A DNA stretch of 64,000 bases from Neptunicella plasticusilytica (GCF_047922965.1 NZ_CP150481.1:1922001-1986000), one strand, 5' to 3'; shown: positions 8,675 to 17,288, counted from the stretch's first letter. Notes: generated by a model from the letters alone, not told the origin. Numbers and translations are program-made.

Positions 8675-8736
8675 TTGTCGACAATATAAGTGTGTTTGGT
8701 TGACTAGTTAGGTTTTTGTGCCTATATTGTCGACAC
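8675..8736 (+). promoter_or_regulatory. Promoter and paired operator of the prp operon
   Basis: Two inverted copies of one motif are present: TGTCGACAATATA (8676-8688) and TATATTGTCGACA (8723-8735). Between them is a sigma-70-like promoter: TTGACT (8700-8705), a 17-base spacer, and TATATT (8723-8728), which is part of the second operator copy. A start near 8735 leaves about 30 bases before the regulator ATG. A repressor bound at the right-hand copy would cover the -10. The obvious candidate is the GntR protein encoded next, giving autoregulation of the operon. Confidence 0.75.
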
Positions 8737-8764
8737 TTTATGGCCTGTATTAGTACATTACCTG

Positions 8765-9427
8765 ATGACCTTCTTTATTGAACAACCGGTTACTTCGTCG
8801 GATAAAACCTTTTTCCAGCTTAGAAAAGCCATAGTTGAAGGGGAGATTGCACCCGCGACTAAACTGAGTGAAACCGAGTTGTCGACAAAATACGCTGTCA
8901 GTCGTGCCGTGATCCGTGAAGCTATCAATCGTCTGGAATCCTGTCATTTAGTTGAGCGCAAGGCCAATGTCGGTGCTCGTGTTGTTGCATTAACCCCCGA
9001 AGGACTGGTCGAACTGTATCAGGTGCGCGAATCTCTGGAAGGTATGGCAGCCAGATTGGCGGCTAAAAATATGACTGATCAGGAAATAGCCGATTTAAAT
9101 AATTTATTGTCATCGCATTTTCAGGAAGTCAAAGGCGGCGAATCTTATTATCAGGAAGCCGGTGATGTGGATTTTCATTACCGGATTATTCTGGGTAGTA
9201 AAAACAAACACCTAATCAGCATGTTGTTTGAGGGCATTTATCATCTGGTGCGCATGTATCGGGTGCAACTGGGCATGTCTGGCCCTAGAGTAACGACCGC
9301 TTTTGACGAGCATAAACATATTGTCCAGGCTATTGCCAACCGGGATGAAGAACTGGCAGAGCTGTTAATGCGTCGGCATATTTTGTATTCAAAAAATAAT
9401 ATTCAAACCAAACTGGTTGATGATTAA
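8765..9427 (+). CDS. GntR/FadR-family regulator of the 2-methylcitrate operon
   Basis: This 220-residue protein has an N-terminal winged helix (about 10-75; LSETELSTKYAVSRAVIREA is the helix-turn-helix) and a C-terminal FCD domain (about 85-210) with the metal-site pattern DVDFHYR, DEHKH and a late RRH. It is the first gene of the run into prpB and prpC. GntR-type regulators in this position control propionate catabolism in Shewanella and relatives, where 2-methylcitrate is the likely effector. The operator pair just upstream suggests autoregulation. It differs from the sigma-54-dependent PrpR of enteric bacteria, so I give no symbol. Confidence 0.88.
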   Translation: MTFFIEQPVTSSDKTFFQLRKAIVEGEIAPATKLSETELSTKYAVSRAVIREAINRLESCHLVERKANVGARVVALTPEGLVELYQVRESLEGMAARLAAKNMTDQEIADLNNLLSSHFQEVKGGESYYQEAGDVDFHYRIILGSKNKHLISMLFEGIYHLVRMYRVQLGMSGPRVTTAFDEHKHIVQAIANRDEELAELLMRRHILYSKNNIQTKLVDD

Positions 9428-9453
9428 GTCAACCACCACAATGATTAATCTAT

Positions 9454-9475
9454 GTAGGTCAGGCTTGAGCCTGTC
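9454..9475. repeat. REP-like palindromic element
   Basis: GTAGGTCAGGC-ttga-GCCTGTC forms a short hairpin (CAGGC/GCCTG stem). It lies in the 78-base gap between the regulator and prpB. The GTAGGTC head is shared with elements at 10403 and in the array at 14291-14624. Confidence 0.55.
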
Positions 9476-9505
9476 TAATCAACTAGCTAAAAGGGGATAG
9501 TCACT

Positions 9506-10384
9506 ATGAGCGCAGGTAGAAATTTTCGTCAGGCCTTAGCTGACAACAAACCGTTGCAGATTGTCGGCACTATTAACGCCTATTCAGCCATGATGGCCAA
9601 ACAAATTGGTCATCAGGCGATTTATTTATCCGGTGGCGGTGTAGCAAATGCGTCTTACGGTTTACCCGATTTGGGGATGACATCACTAAACGATGTACTG
9701 GTGGATGTGCAGCGGATTACCTCTGCCTGTGATCTGCCTTTGCTGGTGGATATTGATACCGGTTGGGGCGGGGCATTTAATATTGCCAAAACCATTCGCG
9801 ATATGGAAAAAGCCGGTGCGGCAGCGGTACATATGGAAGATCAGGTGGCACAAAAGCGCTGTGGCCATCGTCCGAATAAAGAAATTGTCTCGATCGAAGA
9901 AATGGTTGATCGCATCAAGGCCGCGGTAGATGCCCGTACCGACCAAAACTTTTTTATTATGGCGCGCACCGATGCCTTTGCACAGGAAGGGTTAGACGCC
10001 GCAGTGGAGCGGGCCAAAGCTTATGTGGCAGCGGGTGCGGACGGTATTTTTGCTGAGGCTATTCAAACCGAGGAACACTACCGCGCCTTTGCACAAGCGC
10101 TGGATGTGCCTATTCTGGCCAATATCACCGAGTTTGGTAAAACCGAGTTGTGGAATAAAACTGTGTTGGCGGAATGGGGTGCTGATATGGTGTTGTATCC
10201 ATTAAGTGCGTTCCGGGCGATGAATAAAGCGGCGGAAAACGTCTACCGCACTATTCTGGAAAGGGGTGATCAAAAATCCGAGCTGGACAATATGCAAACT
10301 CGTATGGAGTTGTATGAGTATCTTGGCTATCACCAATATGAACAGAAGCTCGATGAATTATTCGCTCAAGATAAAAATAAATAA
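9506..10384 (+). CDS. prpB: 2-methylisocitrate lyase
   Basis: PrpB splits 2-methylisocitrate into pyruvate and succinate, the last step of propionate breakdown by the methylcitrate cycle. The 292-residue protein has the expected length for the PEP mutase/isocitrate lyase fold. It carries the catalytic-loop signature KRCGH with Cys119 and the metal-binding segment VDIDTGWG (81-88). AAGGGG lies about 10 bases before the ATG. It is followed by prpC after 129 bases. The KRCGH form and SGGGVAN near residue 45 separate it from isocitrate lyase, which is much longer. Confidence 0.95.
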   Translation: MSAGRNFRQALADNKPLQIVGTINAYSAMMAKQIGHQAIYLSGGGVANASYGLPDLGMTSLNDVLVDVQRITSACDLPLLVDIDTGWGGAFNIAKTIRDMEKAGAAAVHMEDQVAQKRCGHRPNKEIVSIEEMVDRIKAAVDARTDQNFFIMARTDAFAQEGLDAAVERAKAYVAAGADGIFAEAIQTEEHYRAFAQALDVPILANITEFGKTELWNKTVLAEWGADMVLYPLSAFRAMNKAAENVYRTILERGDQKSELDNMQTRMELYEYLGYHQYEQKLDELFAQDKNK

Positions 10385-10402
10385 ATCCTTAATTTTATAC
10401 TG

Positions 10403-10452
10403 GTAGGTCCGGCTAGCCTTTCAATACAGGTGCTTATATCCGGTCAGCCTAC
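10403..10452. repeat. REP-like inverted element between prpB and prpC
   Basis: GTAGG (10403-10407) and CCTAC (10448-10452) bracket an imperfect inverted repeat containing TCCGGC and GGTCAG. It is related to the elements at 9454 and in the acnD-prpF spacer. It may affect mRNA stability or be an old repeat insertion. Confidence 0.4.
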
Positions 10453-10513
10453 ACGAACTAAAATTAGCGAGATAAATCTAACTTACTCTACACAAAATTC
10501 AGGAGAAAATCCT

Positions 10514-11656
10514 ATGGCAAAGGTATTAAGTGGTGCAGGCCTGCGAGGTCAGGTAGCCGGTAAAACAGCATTATCGACAGTGGGCCAGTCAGGCTCCGGT
10601 TTGACTTATCGTGGTTATGATGTCAAGGATTTGGCCGAACATTGCCAGTTTGAAGAAGTGGCTTATCTGATTTTAAAAGGTCGTTTGCCCAGTCTGGTTG
10701 AACTGGACGTGTATAAAGCTGAACTGCGAGCCATGCGTGGATTACCTGATGCGTTAAAAGAAGTGCTGGAGCGTATTCCGGCCGAAGCCCATCCAATGGA
10801 CGTGTTACGCACCGGTTGCTCGATGCTGGGTAATCTGGAAACCGAACTGGATTTTGAGCAACAAAGTTTGGTCACTGATCGTATGCTGGCCTGCTTTCCC
10901 AGCATTATCTGTTACTGGTATCGCTTCAGTCATGATGGCGTGCGGATTGAAACCGAAACCGACGATGACTCTATCGGTGCACACTTCCTGCATATGTTGC
11001 ACGGTAAAAAGCCCAGTGAACTGCATGAAAAAGTTATGCATGTATCACTGATTTTATATGCCGAACATGAGTTTAATGCGTCAACTTTTACCGCTCGGGT
11101 TTGTGCATCGACGTTATCCGATATGCATTCTTGTATTACCGGTGCCATTGGTTCGTTGCGTGGTCCGCTACACGGTGGTGCTAACGAGGCGGCAATGGAA
11201 ATGATCCAGGGTTTTACCTCGGTTGAGCAGGCCGAGCGTGAAATGATGGGCAAGCTGGAACGCAAAGAAAAAATTATGGGCTTTGGCCATGCAATTTATT
11301 CTGAATCCGATCCTCGTAACGAAATTATCAAGCAGTGGTCGGAAAAACTGGCCAAAGATGTAGAAGATGAAGTGCTTTATCCTGTGTCGGTACGTTGTGA
11401 AGAAGTGATGAAGCGCGAGAAAGGCCTATTTTGTAATGCCGATTTTTTCCATGCGTCGGCTTATCACTTTATGGGAATTCCCACCAAACTGTTTACCCCG
11501 ATTTTTGTGATGTCACGTTTGACCGGCTGGGCTGCTCACGTAATGGAACAGCGCGCAGATAATCGGATTATCCGTCCTTCAGCGGAATATACCGGAGAAG
11601 AACTGCGCAAAGTGCCGGCGATTGAAGAACGAGAAACCGTCGAACTAAGTGAATAA
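10514..11656 (+). CDS. prpC: 2-methylcitrate synthase
   Basis: PrpC condenses propionyl-CoA with oxaloacetate to 2-methylcitrate. The 380-residue protein is a citrate-synthase fold of the short, non-allosteric type. Active-site His motifs GPLHGGANEA and MGFGHAIY are clear. The start at 10514 (MAKVLSGAG) has AGGAGA eight bases upstream; an in-frame start 28 codons earlier would run through the repeat element and is rejected. The operon context (prpB upstream, acnD five bases downstream) distinguishes it from citrate synthase gltA. Confidence 0.95.
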   Translation: MAKVLSGAGLRGQVAGKTALSTVGQSGSGLTYRGYDVKDLAEHCQFEEVAYLILKGRLPSLVELDVYKAELRAMRGLPDALKEVLERIPAEAHPMDVLRTGCSMLGNLETELDFEQQSLVTDRMLACFPSIICYWYRFSHDGVRIETETDDDSIGAHFLHMLHGKKPSELHEKVMHVSLILYAEHEFNASTFTARVCASTLSDMHSCITGAIGSLRGPLHGGANEAAMEMIQGFTSVEQAEREMMGKLERKEKIMGFGHAIYSESDPRNEIIKQWSEKLAKDVEDEVLYPVSVRCEEVMKREKGLFCNADFFHASAYHFMGIPTKLFTPIFVMSRLTGWAAHVMEQRADNRIIRPSAEYTGEELRKVPAIEERETVELSE

Positions 11657-11660
11657 TCTT

Positions 11661-14252
11661 ATGAACTATCAATATCGCAAACCCTTGCCCGGGACTAAAC
11701 TGGATTATTTTGACACCCGTGCTGCGGTGGATGACATTGCATCCGGTGCCTACGACAAATTGCCCTACACCTCACGAGTGCTGGCCGAGAACCTGGTGCG
11801 TCGTTGCCCGCAGGAGATGCTAACCGATTCGCTCAAACAGATTATCCAGCGTAAGCGCGATCTGGATTTTCCGTGGTTTCCGGCGCGAGTAGTGTGCCAC
11901 GATATTCTCGGACAAACCGCGTTAGTGGACTTGGCCGGACTGCGTGATGCCATTGCCGCTAAAGGGGGGGACCCGGCCAAAGTCAATCCGGTGGTGCCAA
12001 CCCAGTTGATAGTGGATCATTCACTCGCAGTGGAACATGGCGGTTTTGAAGTCGATGCATTCGAGAAAAACCGCCAGATTGAAGACAGGCGCAACGAAGA
12101 CAGATTCCATTTTATTAACTGGACCAAAACCGCGTTCAAGAATGTGGATGTGATCCCGCCGGGTAACGGCATTATGCATCAGATTAATCTGGAGCGGATG
12201 TCACCGGTGGTACATGCTCGTGATGGTGTCGCGTTTCCCGATACTTTAGTCGGTACTGATAGCCACACTCCGCATGTCGATGCATTGGGTGTTATCGCAT
12301 TAGGCGTGGGGGGACTGGAAGCCGAAAGTGTCATGCTGGGACGCGCATCCTATATGCGTTTACCTGATATTATTGGTGTTCAGTTAACCGGCAAACCACA
12401 ACCCGGTATTACCGCCACCGATATAGTGCTGGAACTGACCGAATTCTTACGTAAACAAAAAGTTGTGTCGTCTTTCCTTGAGTTTTATGGTGAAGGCGCA
12501 GCCCATCTGACTTTAGGTGATCGTGCCACCATTTCCAATATGACACCGGAATACGGTGCTTCGGCAGCGATGTTTTATATCGACCAGCAAACCATCGACT
12601 ACCTGACTTTGACCGGACGCGATGCTGAGCAAGTCAAATTGGTGGAAAACTATACCAAAACGGCTGGTTTGTGGGCCGATAGCCTAACAACCGCCGAATA
12701 TGAGCGGGTGTTAAGTTTCGATTTGTCTTCGGTGGTACGTAATATTGCTGGGCCGTCTAATCCACATAGTCGGGTACCCACATCTGAACTGGCCCAGCGT
12801 GGTATTAGTGGTATCGTCGAAAACGAAGCCGGGAAAATGCCTGACGGTGCGGTGATTATTGCTGCTATTACCAGTTGTACTAACACCAGCAATCCGCGCA
12901 ACGTGATCGCCGCAGGTCTGTTGGCCCGCAATGCTAACGCCAAAGGATTAACCCGCAAACCCTGGGTGAAAAGTTCCTTGGCACCTGGCTCTAAAGCAGT
13001 GCAGTTATATTTGCAAGATTCCAAATTATTGCCTGAGCTGGAAAAACTCGGTTTTGGTATCGTCGGGTTTGCCTGCACCTCCTGTAATGGTATGAGCGGC
13101 GCGCTGGATCCTGTTATTCAGAAAGAAGTGGTGGAACGGGATTTATATGCCACCGCGGTGTTATCCGGTAACCGTAATTTTGATGGGCGCATTCATCCTT
13201 ACGCCAAACAGGCATTTTTGGCGTCTCCCGCTTTGGTGGTGGCTTATGCAATTGCCGGAACTATTCGCTTTGATATTGAAAAAGATATTTTAGGCATCGA
13301 TCAACAAGGCAATCCGGTGGCCCTGAAAGACTTATGGCCAACAGATGAAGAAATAGATGCGGTAATTAGCCAAAGCGTCAAGCCGGAACAGTTTCGCAAT
13401 GTGTATAACCCGATGTTCGATTTATCGGTGGATTATGGAGAGCAAATTAATCCGCTATATGACTGGCGAGAAAAAAGTACCTATATTCGCCGCCCGCCAT
13501 ACTGGGAAGGAGCGCTGGCCGGTGAACGCAGTATGACCGGTATGCGACCGTTAGCGGTATTGGGTGATAATATCACCACCGATCATTTATCCCCTTCCAA
13601 TGCCATTATGCGCGACAGCGCTGCCGGTGAGTACCTGCATAAAATGGGGCTGCCAGAGGAAGATTTTAACTCTTACGCCACCCATCGAGGCGACCATTTA
13701 ACCGCGCAGCGCGCCACATTTGCCAATCCCAAACTGTTTAATGAAATGGTGCAGGAAAATGGCGAAGTAGTGCAGGGATCGCTGGCCCGTATTGAGCCGG
13801 AAGGCAAAATAACCCGCATGTGGGAAGCCATCGAAACCTATATGCAGCGTAAACAGCCACTGATTATTATTGCCGGTGCCGATTATGGCCAGGGCTCGTC
13901 GCGGGATTGGGCGGCCAAAGGCGTGCGGCTGGCCGGAGTGCAAGTGATTGTGGCCGAAGGATTTGAGCGTATTCACCGTACCAATTTAGTCGGTATGGGC
14001 GTTTTGCCGCTGCAATTCGAGGCAGGGACTAATCGGCATACGTTGAACATTGACGGCAGTGAAACCTTTGATGTGCTGGGCGAACCCACGCCAGGCTGTA
14101 CACTGACACTAAGAATTAACCGTAAAAATGGTGAATCGCAGGATGTGTCGGTGTTATGTCGGCTGGATACCGGCGAAGAACTGTCGATATATTCTGCCGG
14201 TGGTGTATTACAGCGCTTTGCCCAGGATTTTCTGCAAGCAACGGTTAATTGA
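11661..14252 (+). CDS. acnD: Fe/S-dependent 2-methylcitrate dehydratase
   Basis: AcnD dehydrates 2-methylcitrate to a methylaconitate isomer, which PrpF then isomerises. The 863-residue protein is aconitase-like, with 4Fe-4S ligands in ITSCTNTSNPRN and FACTSCNG and a C-terminal swivel domain (GADYGQGSSRDWAAKG). The start MNYQYRKPLPGTKLDYFDTR matches AcnD rather than AcnA/AcnB N termini. An alternative GTG at 11649 overlaps the prpC stop. It replaces the Fe/S-independent PrpD, which is not in this window. A 702-base repeat-filled gap separates it from prpF. Confidence 0.95.
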   Translation: MNYQYRKPLPGTKLDYFDTRAAVDDIASGAYDKLPYTSRVLAENLVRRCPQEMLTDSLKQIIQRKRDLDFPWFPARVVCHDILGQTALVDLAGLRDAIAAKGGDPAKVNPVVPTQLIVDHSLAVEHGGFEVDAFEKNRQIEDRRNEDRFHFINWTKTAFKNVDVIPPGNGIMHQINLERMSPVVHARDGVAFPDTLVGTDSHTPHVDALGVIALGVGGLEAESVMLGRASYMRLPDIIGVQLTGKPQPGITATDIVLELTEFLRKQKVVSSFLEFYGEGAAHLTLGDRATISNMTPEYGASAAMFYIDQQTIDYLTLTGRDAEQVKLVENYTKTAGLWADSLTTAEYERVLSFDLSSVVRNIAGPSNPHSRVPTSELAQRGISGIVENEAGKMPDGAVIIAAITSCTNTSNPRNVIAAGLLARNANAKGLTRKPWVKSSLAPGSKAVQLYLQDSKLLPELEKLGFGIVGFACTSCNGMSGALDPVIQKEVVERDLYATAVLSGNRNFDGRIHPYAKQAFLASPALVVAYAIAGTIRFDIEKDILGIDQQGNPVALKDLWPTDEEIDAVISQSVKPEQFRNVYNPMFDLSVDYGEQINPLYDWREKSTYIRRPPYWEGALAGERSMTGMRPLAVLGDNITTDHLSPSNAIMRDSAAGEYLHKMGLPEEDFNSYATHRGDHLTAQRATFANPKLFNEMVQENGEVVQGSLARIEPEGKITRMWEAIETYMQRKQPLIIIAGADYGQGSSRDWAAKGVRLAGVQVIVAEGFERIHRTNLVGMGVLPLQFEAGTNRHTLNIDGSETFDVLGEPTPGCTLTLRINRKNGESQDVSVLCRLDTGEELSIYSAGGVLQRFAQDFLQATVN

Positions 14253-14290
14253 TTGAGTATAGCTGTGCACAGATGAGGCCTAGTAACCAC

Positions 14291-14624
14291 AGAGGCGCAG
14301 AGATCACAGAGAAAGAAAAAATGACAAGCTAAAGCCACGGCCTACAAAGAATTACGCCAGATTGTAGGTCGGCATTTATGCCGTCAAGAGCAATGTTTAC
14401 GAAGAGGCGCAGAGATCACAGAGAAAGAAAAATGACGGGCTAAAGCCACGGCCAACAAAGGATTACACCAGATTGTAGGTCGGCATTTATGCCGTCAAGA
14501 GCAATGTTCACGAAGAGGCGCAGAGATCACAGAGAAAGAAAAATGACGGGCTAAAGCCACGGCCTACAAAGAATTACGCCAGATTGTAGGTCGGCATTTA
14601 TGCCGTCAAGAGCAATGTTTACGC
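14291..14624. repeat. Three tandem 111-112-base units made of paired REP-like palindromes
   Basis: Units run 14291-14402, 14403-14513 and 14514-14624, with a decayed partial fourth copy to about 14650. They are nearly identical. Each unit begins AGAGGCGCAGAGATCACAGA, then has GGCTAAAGCC, then CCTACAA and TTGTAGG as inverted arms, then the palindrome CGGCATTTATGCCG. The inverted pairing resembles the REP pairs (BIMEs) of other gammaproteobacteria. The high identity suggests recent duplication. Confidence 0.9.
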
Positions 14625-14792
14625 AGAGGTGCTAAGTCGCAGAGAAATAAAACCAGTTGCGACTAGCGGGGCTTTGAGCGACGAGCTTAAATGCAAAACT
14701 GAGCGCGATGAGAGGGACGTTAGTCCCGAATAGAAAATGGTTTGCGTCTAAAGTCATTACGAGATGATCATTATCTCTACGGTGTTTATCCC

Positions 14793-14826
14793 TGTCATCT
14801 CGGTCTAAGAGACTATCGGGATGACA
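14793..14826. repeat. Inverted repeat (small dispersed-element remnant)
   Basis: TGTCATCTCG (14793-14802) pairs with CGGGATGACA (14817-14826) with one mismatch, giving a 10-bp stem with a 14-base loop. There is no T run, so it is not a terminator. Confidence 0.5.
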
Positions 14827-14851
14827 TATTTAGTGATGAACAGAATGTTAT

Positions 14852-14893
14852 CCGTTCGCCCTGAGCGTGAGACACGAACTGTCGAAGGGTGAA
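14852..14893. repeat. Dispersed GTTCGCCCTGAGC / GTCGAAGGGTGAA element
   Basis: The halves TTCGCCCTGAGC and GTCGAAGGGTGAA match a short repeat common between genes in many bacteria, where the halves normally abut as GAGCCTGTCGAAGGG. Here about a dozen extra bases separate the halves. The identification rests on memory of the motif. Confidence 0.5.
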
Positions 14894-14954
14894 AAATATC
14901 ACGCGCAAAGGTGCAGCACTTCAGCCTTTTAGCTAATTGATGACAGGAATAAAT

Positions 14955-16154
14955 ATGTTTAAACCACAGCTCCGAATACCAGCCACTTATATGCGTGGCG
15001 GAACTTCTAAAGGGGTATTTTTTAACTTGTTGGATTTACCCGAAGCGGCACAGATGGCGGGACAAGTCCGTGATGCCTTATTGCTTCGTGTAGTCGGTAG
15101 TCCCGACCCTTATGGCAAACATACCGATGGCATGGGGGGGGCAACTTCCAGTACCAGCAAAACGGTTATTTTATCCAAAAGTCAGCAGCCTGATCATGAC
15201 GTGGATTACTTGTTTGGCCAGGTGGCTATCGACAAACCTTTTATCGACTGGAGCGGTAATTGTGGCAATCTGACTGCAGCAGTAGGGGCGTTTGCGATTA
15301 ATAATGGTTTAGTCGATGCCGATCGCATTCCAGTAAATGGTATTGCCACTGTGCGGATCTGGCAGGCTAATATCGCTAAAACCATTATTGCCCATGTGCC
15401 CGTCAGCAATGGCGAGGTGCAGGAAACCGGTGATTTTGAGCTGGATGGTGTGACCTTTCCAGCCGCCGAAGTGCAAATTGAGTTTATTGATCCCGCTGAC
15501 GATCCTGCGGAAGAAAATGATGGCGAAGGTGGCGGGATATTTCCCACCGGTAATCTGATCGATAAACTGGATATTCCCGGAGTGGGAGCGCTGCAAGCCA
15601 CCTTAATTAACGCGGGTATTCCGACTATTTTTGTCAATGCGCAAGATATTGGTTATAGCGGAACCGAGTTGCAGGATGCGATTAACGGTAGTGACAAAGC
15701 CTTAGCCTTATTTGAAACCATTCGCGCTCATGGTGCGTTAAAAATGGGGCTGATTAAGCATATTGATGAAGCGGCCATGCGCCAACACACTCCTAAAGTG
15801 GCGTTTGTAGCACCGCCGGCCGAATATATAGCATCTAGCGGTAAAGTGGTGCCCGCAACCGAGATTGATTTAAATGTACGCGCGCTCTCAATGGGTAAAC
15901 TGCACCACGCTATGATGGGGACGGCGGCGGTGGCAATAGGCACTGCTGCTGCAATCCCGGGTACAGTGGTTAATGTGGCCGCTGGTGGCAGAGAGCGCAA
16001 TTCTGTTTGTTTTGGTCATCCTTCCGGTACATTGCGCGTCGGAGCGGAAGCAGTTAAACAGAATGATCAATGGAAGGTAACCAAGGCGATTATGAGTCGC
16101 AGCGCCCGGATATTAATGGAAGGCTGGGTGCGCGTTCCAGTAGTTTGGCTTTAG
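14955..16154 (+). CDS. prpF: 2-methylaconitate cis-trans isomerase
   Basis: PrpF isomerises the AcnD product to the 2-methylaconitate isomer needed by aconitase B. The 399-residue protein has the family start PATYMRGGTSKGVFF, the basic residue in GGTSKG, and the diaminopimelate-epimerase-like half GNCGNLTAAVGAFA. The start at 14955 has AGGAA about seven bases upstream; earlier TTG/ATG codons at 14937 and 14940 lack a better site. Its distance from acnD raises the question of separate transcription. The next feature is a tRNA on the other strand. Confidence 0.95.
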   Translation: MFKPQLRIPATYMRGGTSKGVFFNLLDLPEAAQMAGQVRDALLLRVVGSPDPYGKHTDGMGGATSSTSKTVILSKSQQPDHDVDYLFGQVAIDKPFIDWSGNCGNLTAAVGAFAINNGLVDADRIPVNGIATVRIWQANIAKTIIAHVPVSNGEVQETGDFELDGVTFPAAEVQIEFIDPADDPAEENDGEGGGIFPTGNLIDKLDIPGVGALQATLINAGIPTIFVNAQDIGYSGTELQDAINGSDKALALFETIRAHGALKMGLIKHIDEAAMRQHTPKVAFVAPPAEYIASSGKVVPATEIDLNVRALSMGKLHHAMMGTAAVAIGTAAAIPGTVVNVAAGGRERNSVCFGHPSGTLRVGAEAVKQNDQWKVTKAIMSRSARILMEGWVRVPVVWL

Positions 16155-16176
16155 ATATTATATAGAGCAGAAGAAA

Positions 16177-16253
16177 TGGTGCGTCCGAGTGAACTCGAAT
16201 CACCGACCCCCACCATGTCAAGGTGGTGCTCTAACCAACTGAGCTACGGACGC
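16177..16253 (-). tRNA. tRNA-Val(GAC)
   Basis: Read on the minus strand, 77 bases fold as a tRNA. The acceptor GCGTCCG pairs with CGGACGC, followed by discriminator A and an encoded CCA. The D arm contains AGCTCAGTTGGTTAGAGC. The anticodon arm is CCACC-TTGACAT-GGTGG with anticodon GAC, and the T arm loop is TTCGAGT. GAC decodes GUC and GUU valine codons. Confidence 0.97.
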
Positions 16254-16296
16254 ACTGATAAAATATTTCCGGCAAGGGATGCTGGAAACGGCGCGT

Positions 16297-16325
16297 ATAG
16301 TAACGATGCGGACATATCAGTGCAA
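16297..16325 (-). promoter_or_regulatory. Sigma-70 promoter of tRNA-Val
   Basis: On the minus strand a -35 TTGCAC (16320-16325) and a -10 TACTAT (16297-16302) are separated by 17 bases. The discriminator just after the -10 reads ACGCGCC, the GC-rich type linked to stringent control of stable RNA genes. Transcription would begin near 16290, about 37 bases before the mature tRNA 5' end. Confidence 0.7.
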
Positions 16326-16495
16326 GCGATTTTTTGGCAATTATGCGTTGAGTTGTGCTTTTTTAGACAGTCTGCATATTAACTGAACAATTGGTGCTTA
16401 ATATACGAATAAAACGCTCTTTAGTTGTGTGGCATGGTTTATAAAGCTTTAAGCTAGCTCTTCTGTTTTAACTACCGTTTGGTGATGAGATAAAG

Positions 16496-17272
16496 ATGAA
16501 CAAGCTCCTGTTACTTACCCTGATGACGTTATTTTCAGCTCTGTCACGGGCAGATGAACCTATAGTACAAGTCTTTATGGCAGGTGATTCCACGATGGCG
16601 ATTAAAGACGTAAAAGATTATCCGGAAACGGGTTGGGGAGTGCCTTTCAGCTACTTTTTTAATCAACAAACCAAAGTTGATAATCTTGCCAAGAATGGCC
16701 GCAGCACTCGAACTTTTATCAGCGAAGGGCGTTGGCAATCTATTCTGGATTCATTACATGAAGGGGATTATGTATTTATTCAGTTTGGTCATAATGACGA
16801 GCATAAAACCAAGGTTGACCGTTATACTACTCCAGAACAGTTCACGGCTAATTTAACCCGTTTTGTCGTTGAAACACGTGATAAAAAAGCCCATCCATTG
16901 TTGCTGACGCCGATTACCCGTCGTTACTTTGACCCACAGGGAAAACTGCAAGAAACCCATCCGGTTTATGCGGAATTAGTGCGCCAGGTGGCGAAACAAG
17001 AAAATGTGGTGTTGATTGACGCAGAAAAATTGACTCATGATCATTTTCAGGCACAAGGTGATGCCGGTTCATTATTGCGTTTTATGCATATTGCTCCAGG
17101 CGTTCATCCTAATTACCCGGTAGGTGTGTCGGATGATACTCACTTAAATCAACTAGGCGCCAGGGAAGTGGCACAGTTGGTTTTAGCAGAATTGAAGCGA
17201 CTACAACATCCTTTGGCAAGTCGACTAAGAATTCCCGATCCTAAACATCTGACATTGAAATATAAAGGTTAG
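16496..17272 (+). CDS. Secreted rhamnogalacturonan acetylesterase-like SGNH hydrolase (CE12)
   Basis: This 258-residue exported esterase probably removes acetyl groups from pectin (rhamnogalacturonan). A signal peptide covers about residues 1-19. SGNH blocks are clear: GDST with nucleophile Ser32, the oxyanion Gly in NGRS (67), GHND with Asn99, and DDTH with Asp212 and His215. Spacing and length match carbohydrate esterase family 12. The protein continues the polysaccharide-degrading theme of the arabinanases at the start of the window, since arabinan is a side chain of rhamnogalacturonan. Exact substrate is inferred. Confidence 0.88.
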   Translation: MNKLLLLTLMTLFSALSRADEPIVQVFMAGDSTMAIKDVKDYPETGWGVPFSYFFNQQTKVDNLAKNGRSTRTFISEGRWQSILDSLHEGDYVFIQFGHNDEHKTKVDRYTTPEQFTANLTRFVVETRDKKAHPLLLTPITRRYFDPQGKLQETHPVYAELVRQVAKQENVVLIDAEKLTHDHFQAQGDAGSLLRFMHIAPGVHPNYPVGVSDDTHLNQLGAREVAQLVLAELKRLQHPLASRLRIPDPKHLTLKYKG

Positions 17273-17288
17273 GATTGTGTTAGACGGT

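Larger units (their letters stand above)
14253..14954. other. Repeat-rich spacer between acnD and prpF
   Basis: No credible gene is seen in these 702 bases. From left to right they hold three tandem 111-base units (14291-14624), a short hairpin GGGAC-gtta-GTCCC (14714-14727), an inverted repeat TGTCATCTCG/CGGGATGACA (14793-14826) and a GTTCGCCCTGAGC...GTCGAAGGGTGAA element (14852-14893). The whole stretch looks like stacked non-coding dispersed repeats inside what is normally a compact operon. Confidence 0.8.

Noticed and set aside
14291..14650. Tandem repeats as a CRISPR array
   Set aside because: The whole 111-base unit is repeated with no variable spacers and no cas genes nearby.
14793..14826. 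Inverted repeat as acnD terminator
   Set aside because: There is no T run, and it lies more than 500 bases past acnD.
16177..16253. Integration site at tRNA-Val
   Set aside because: No integrase gene or duplicated tRNA 3' end was seen on either side; flanking genes look chromosomal.
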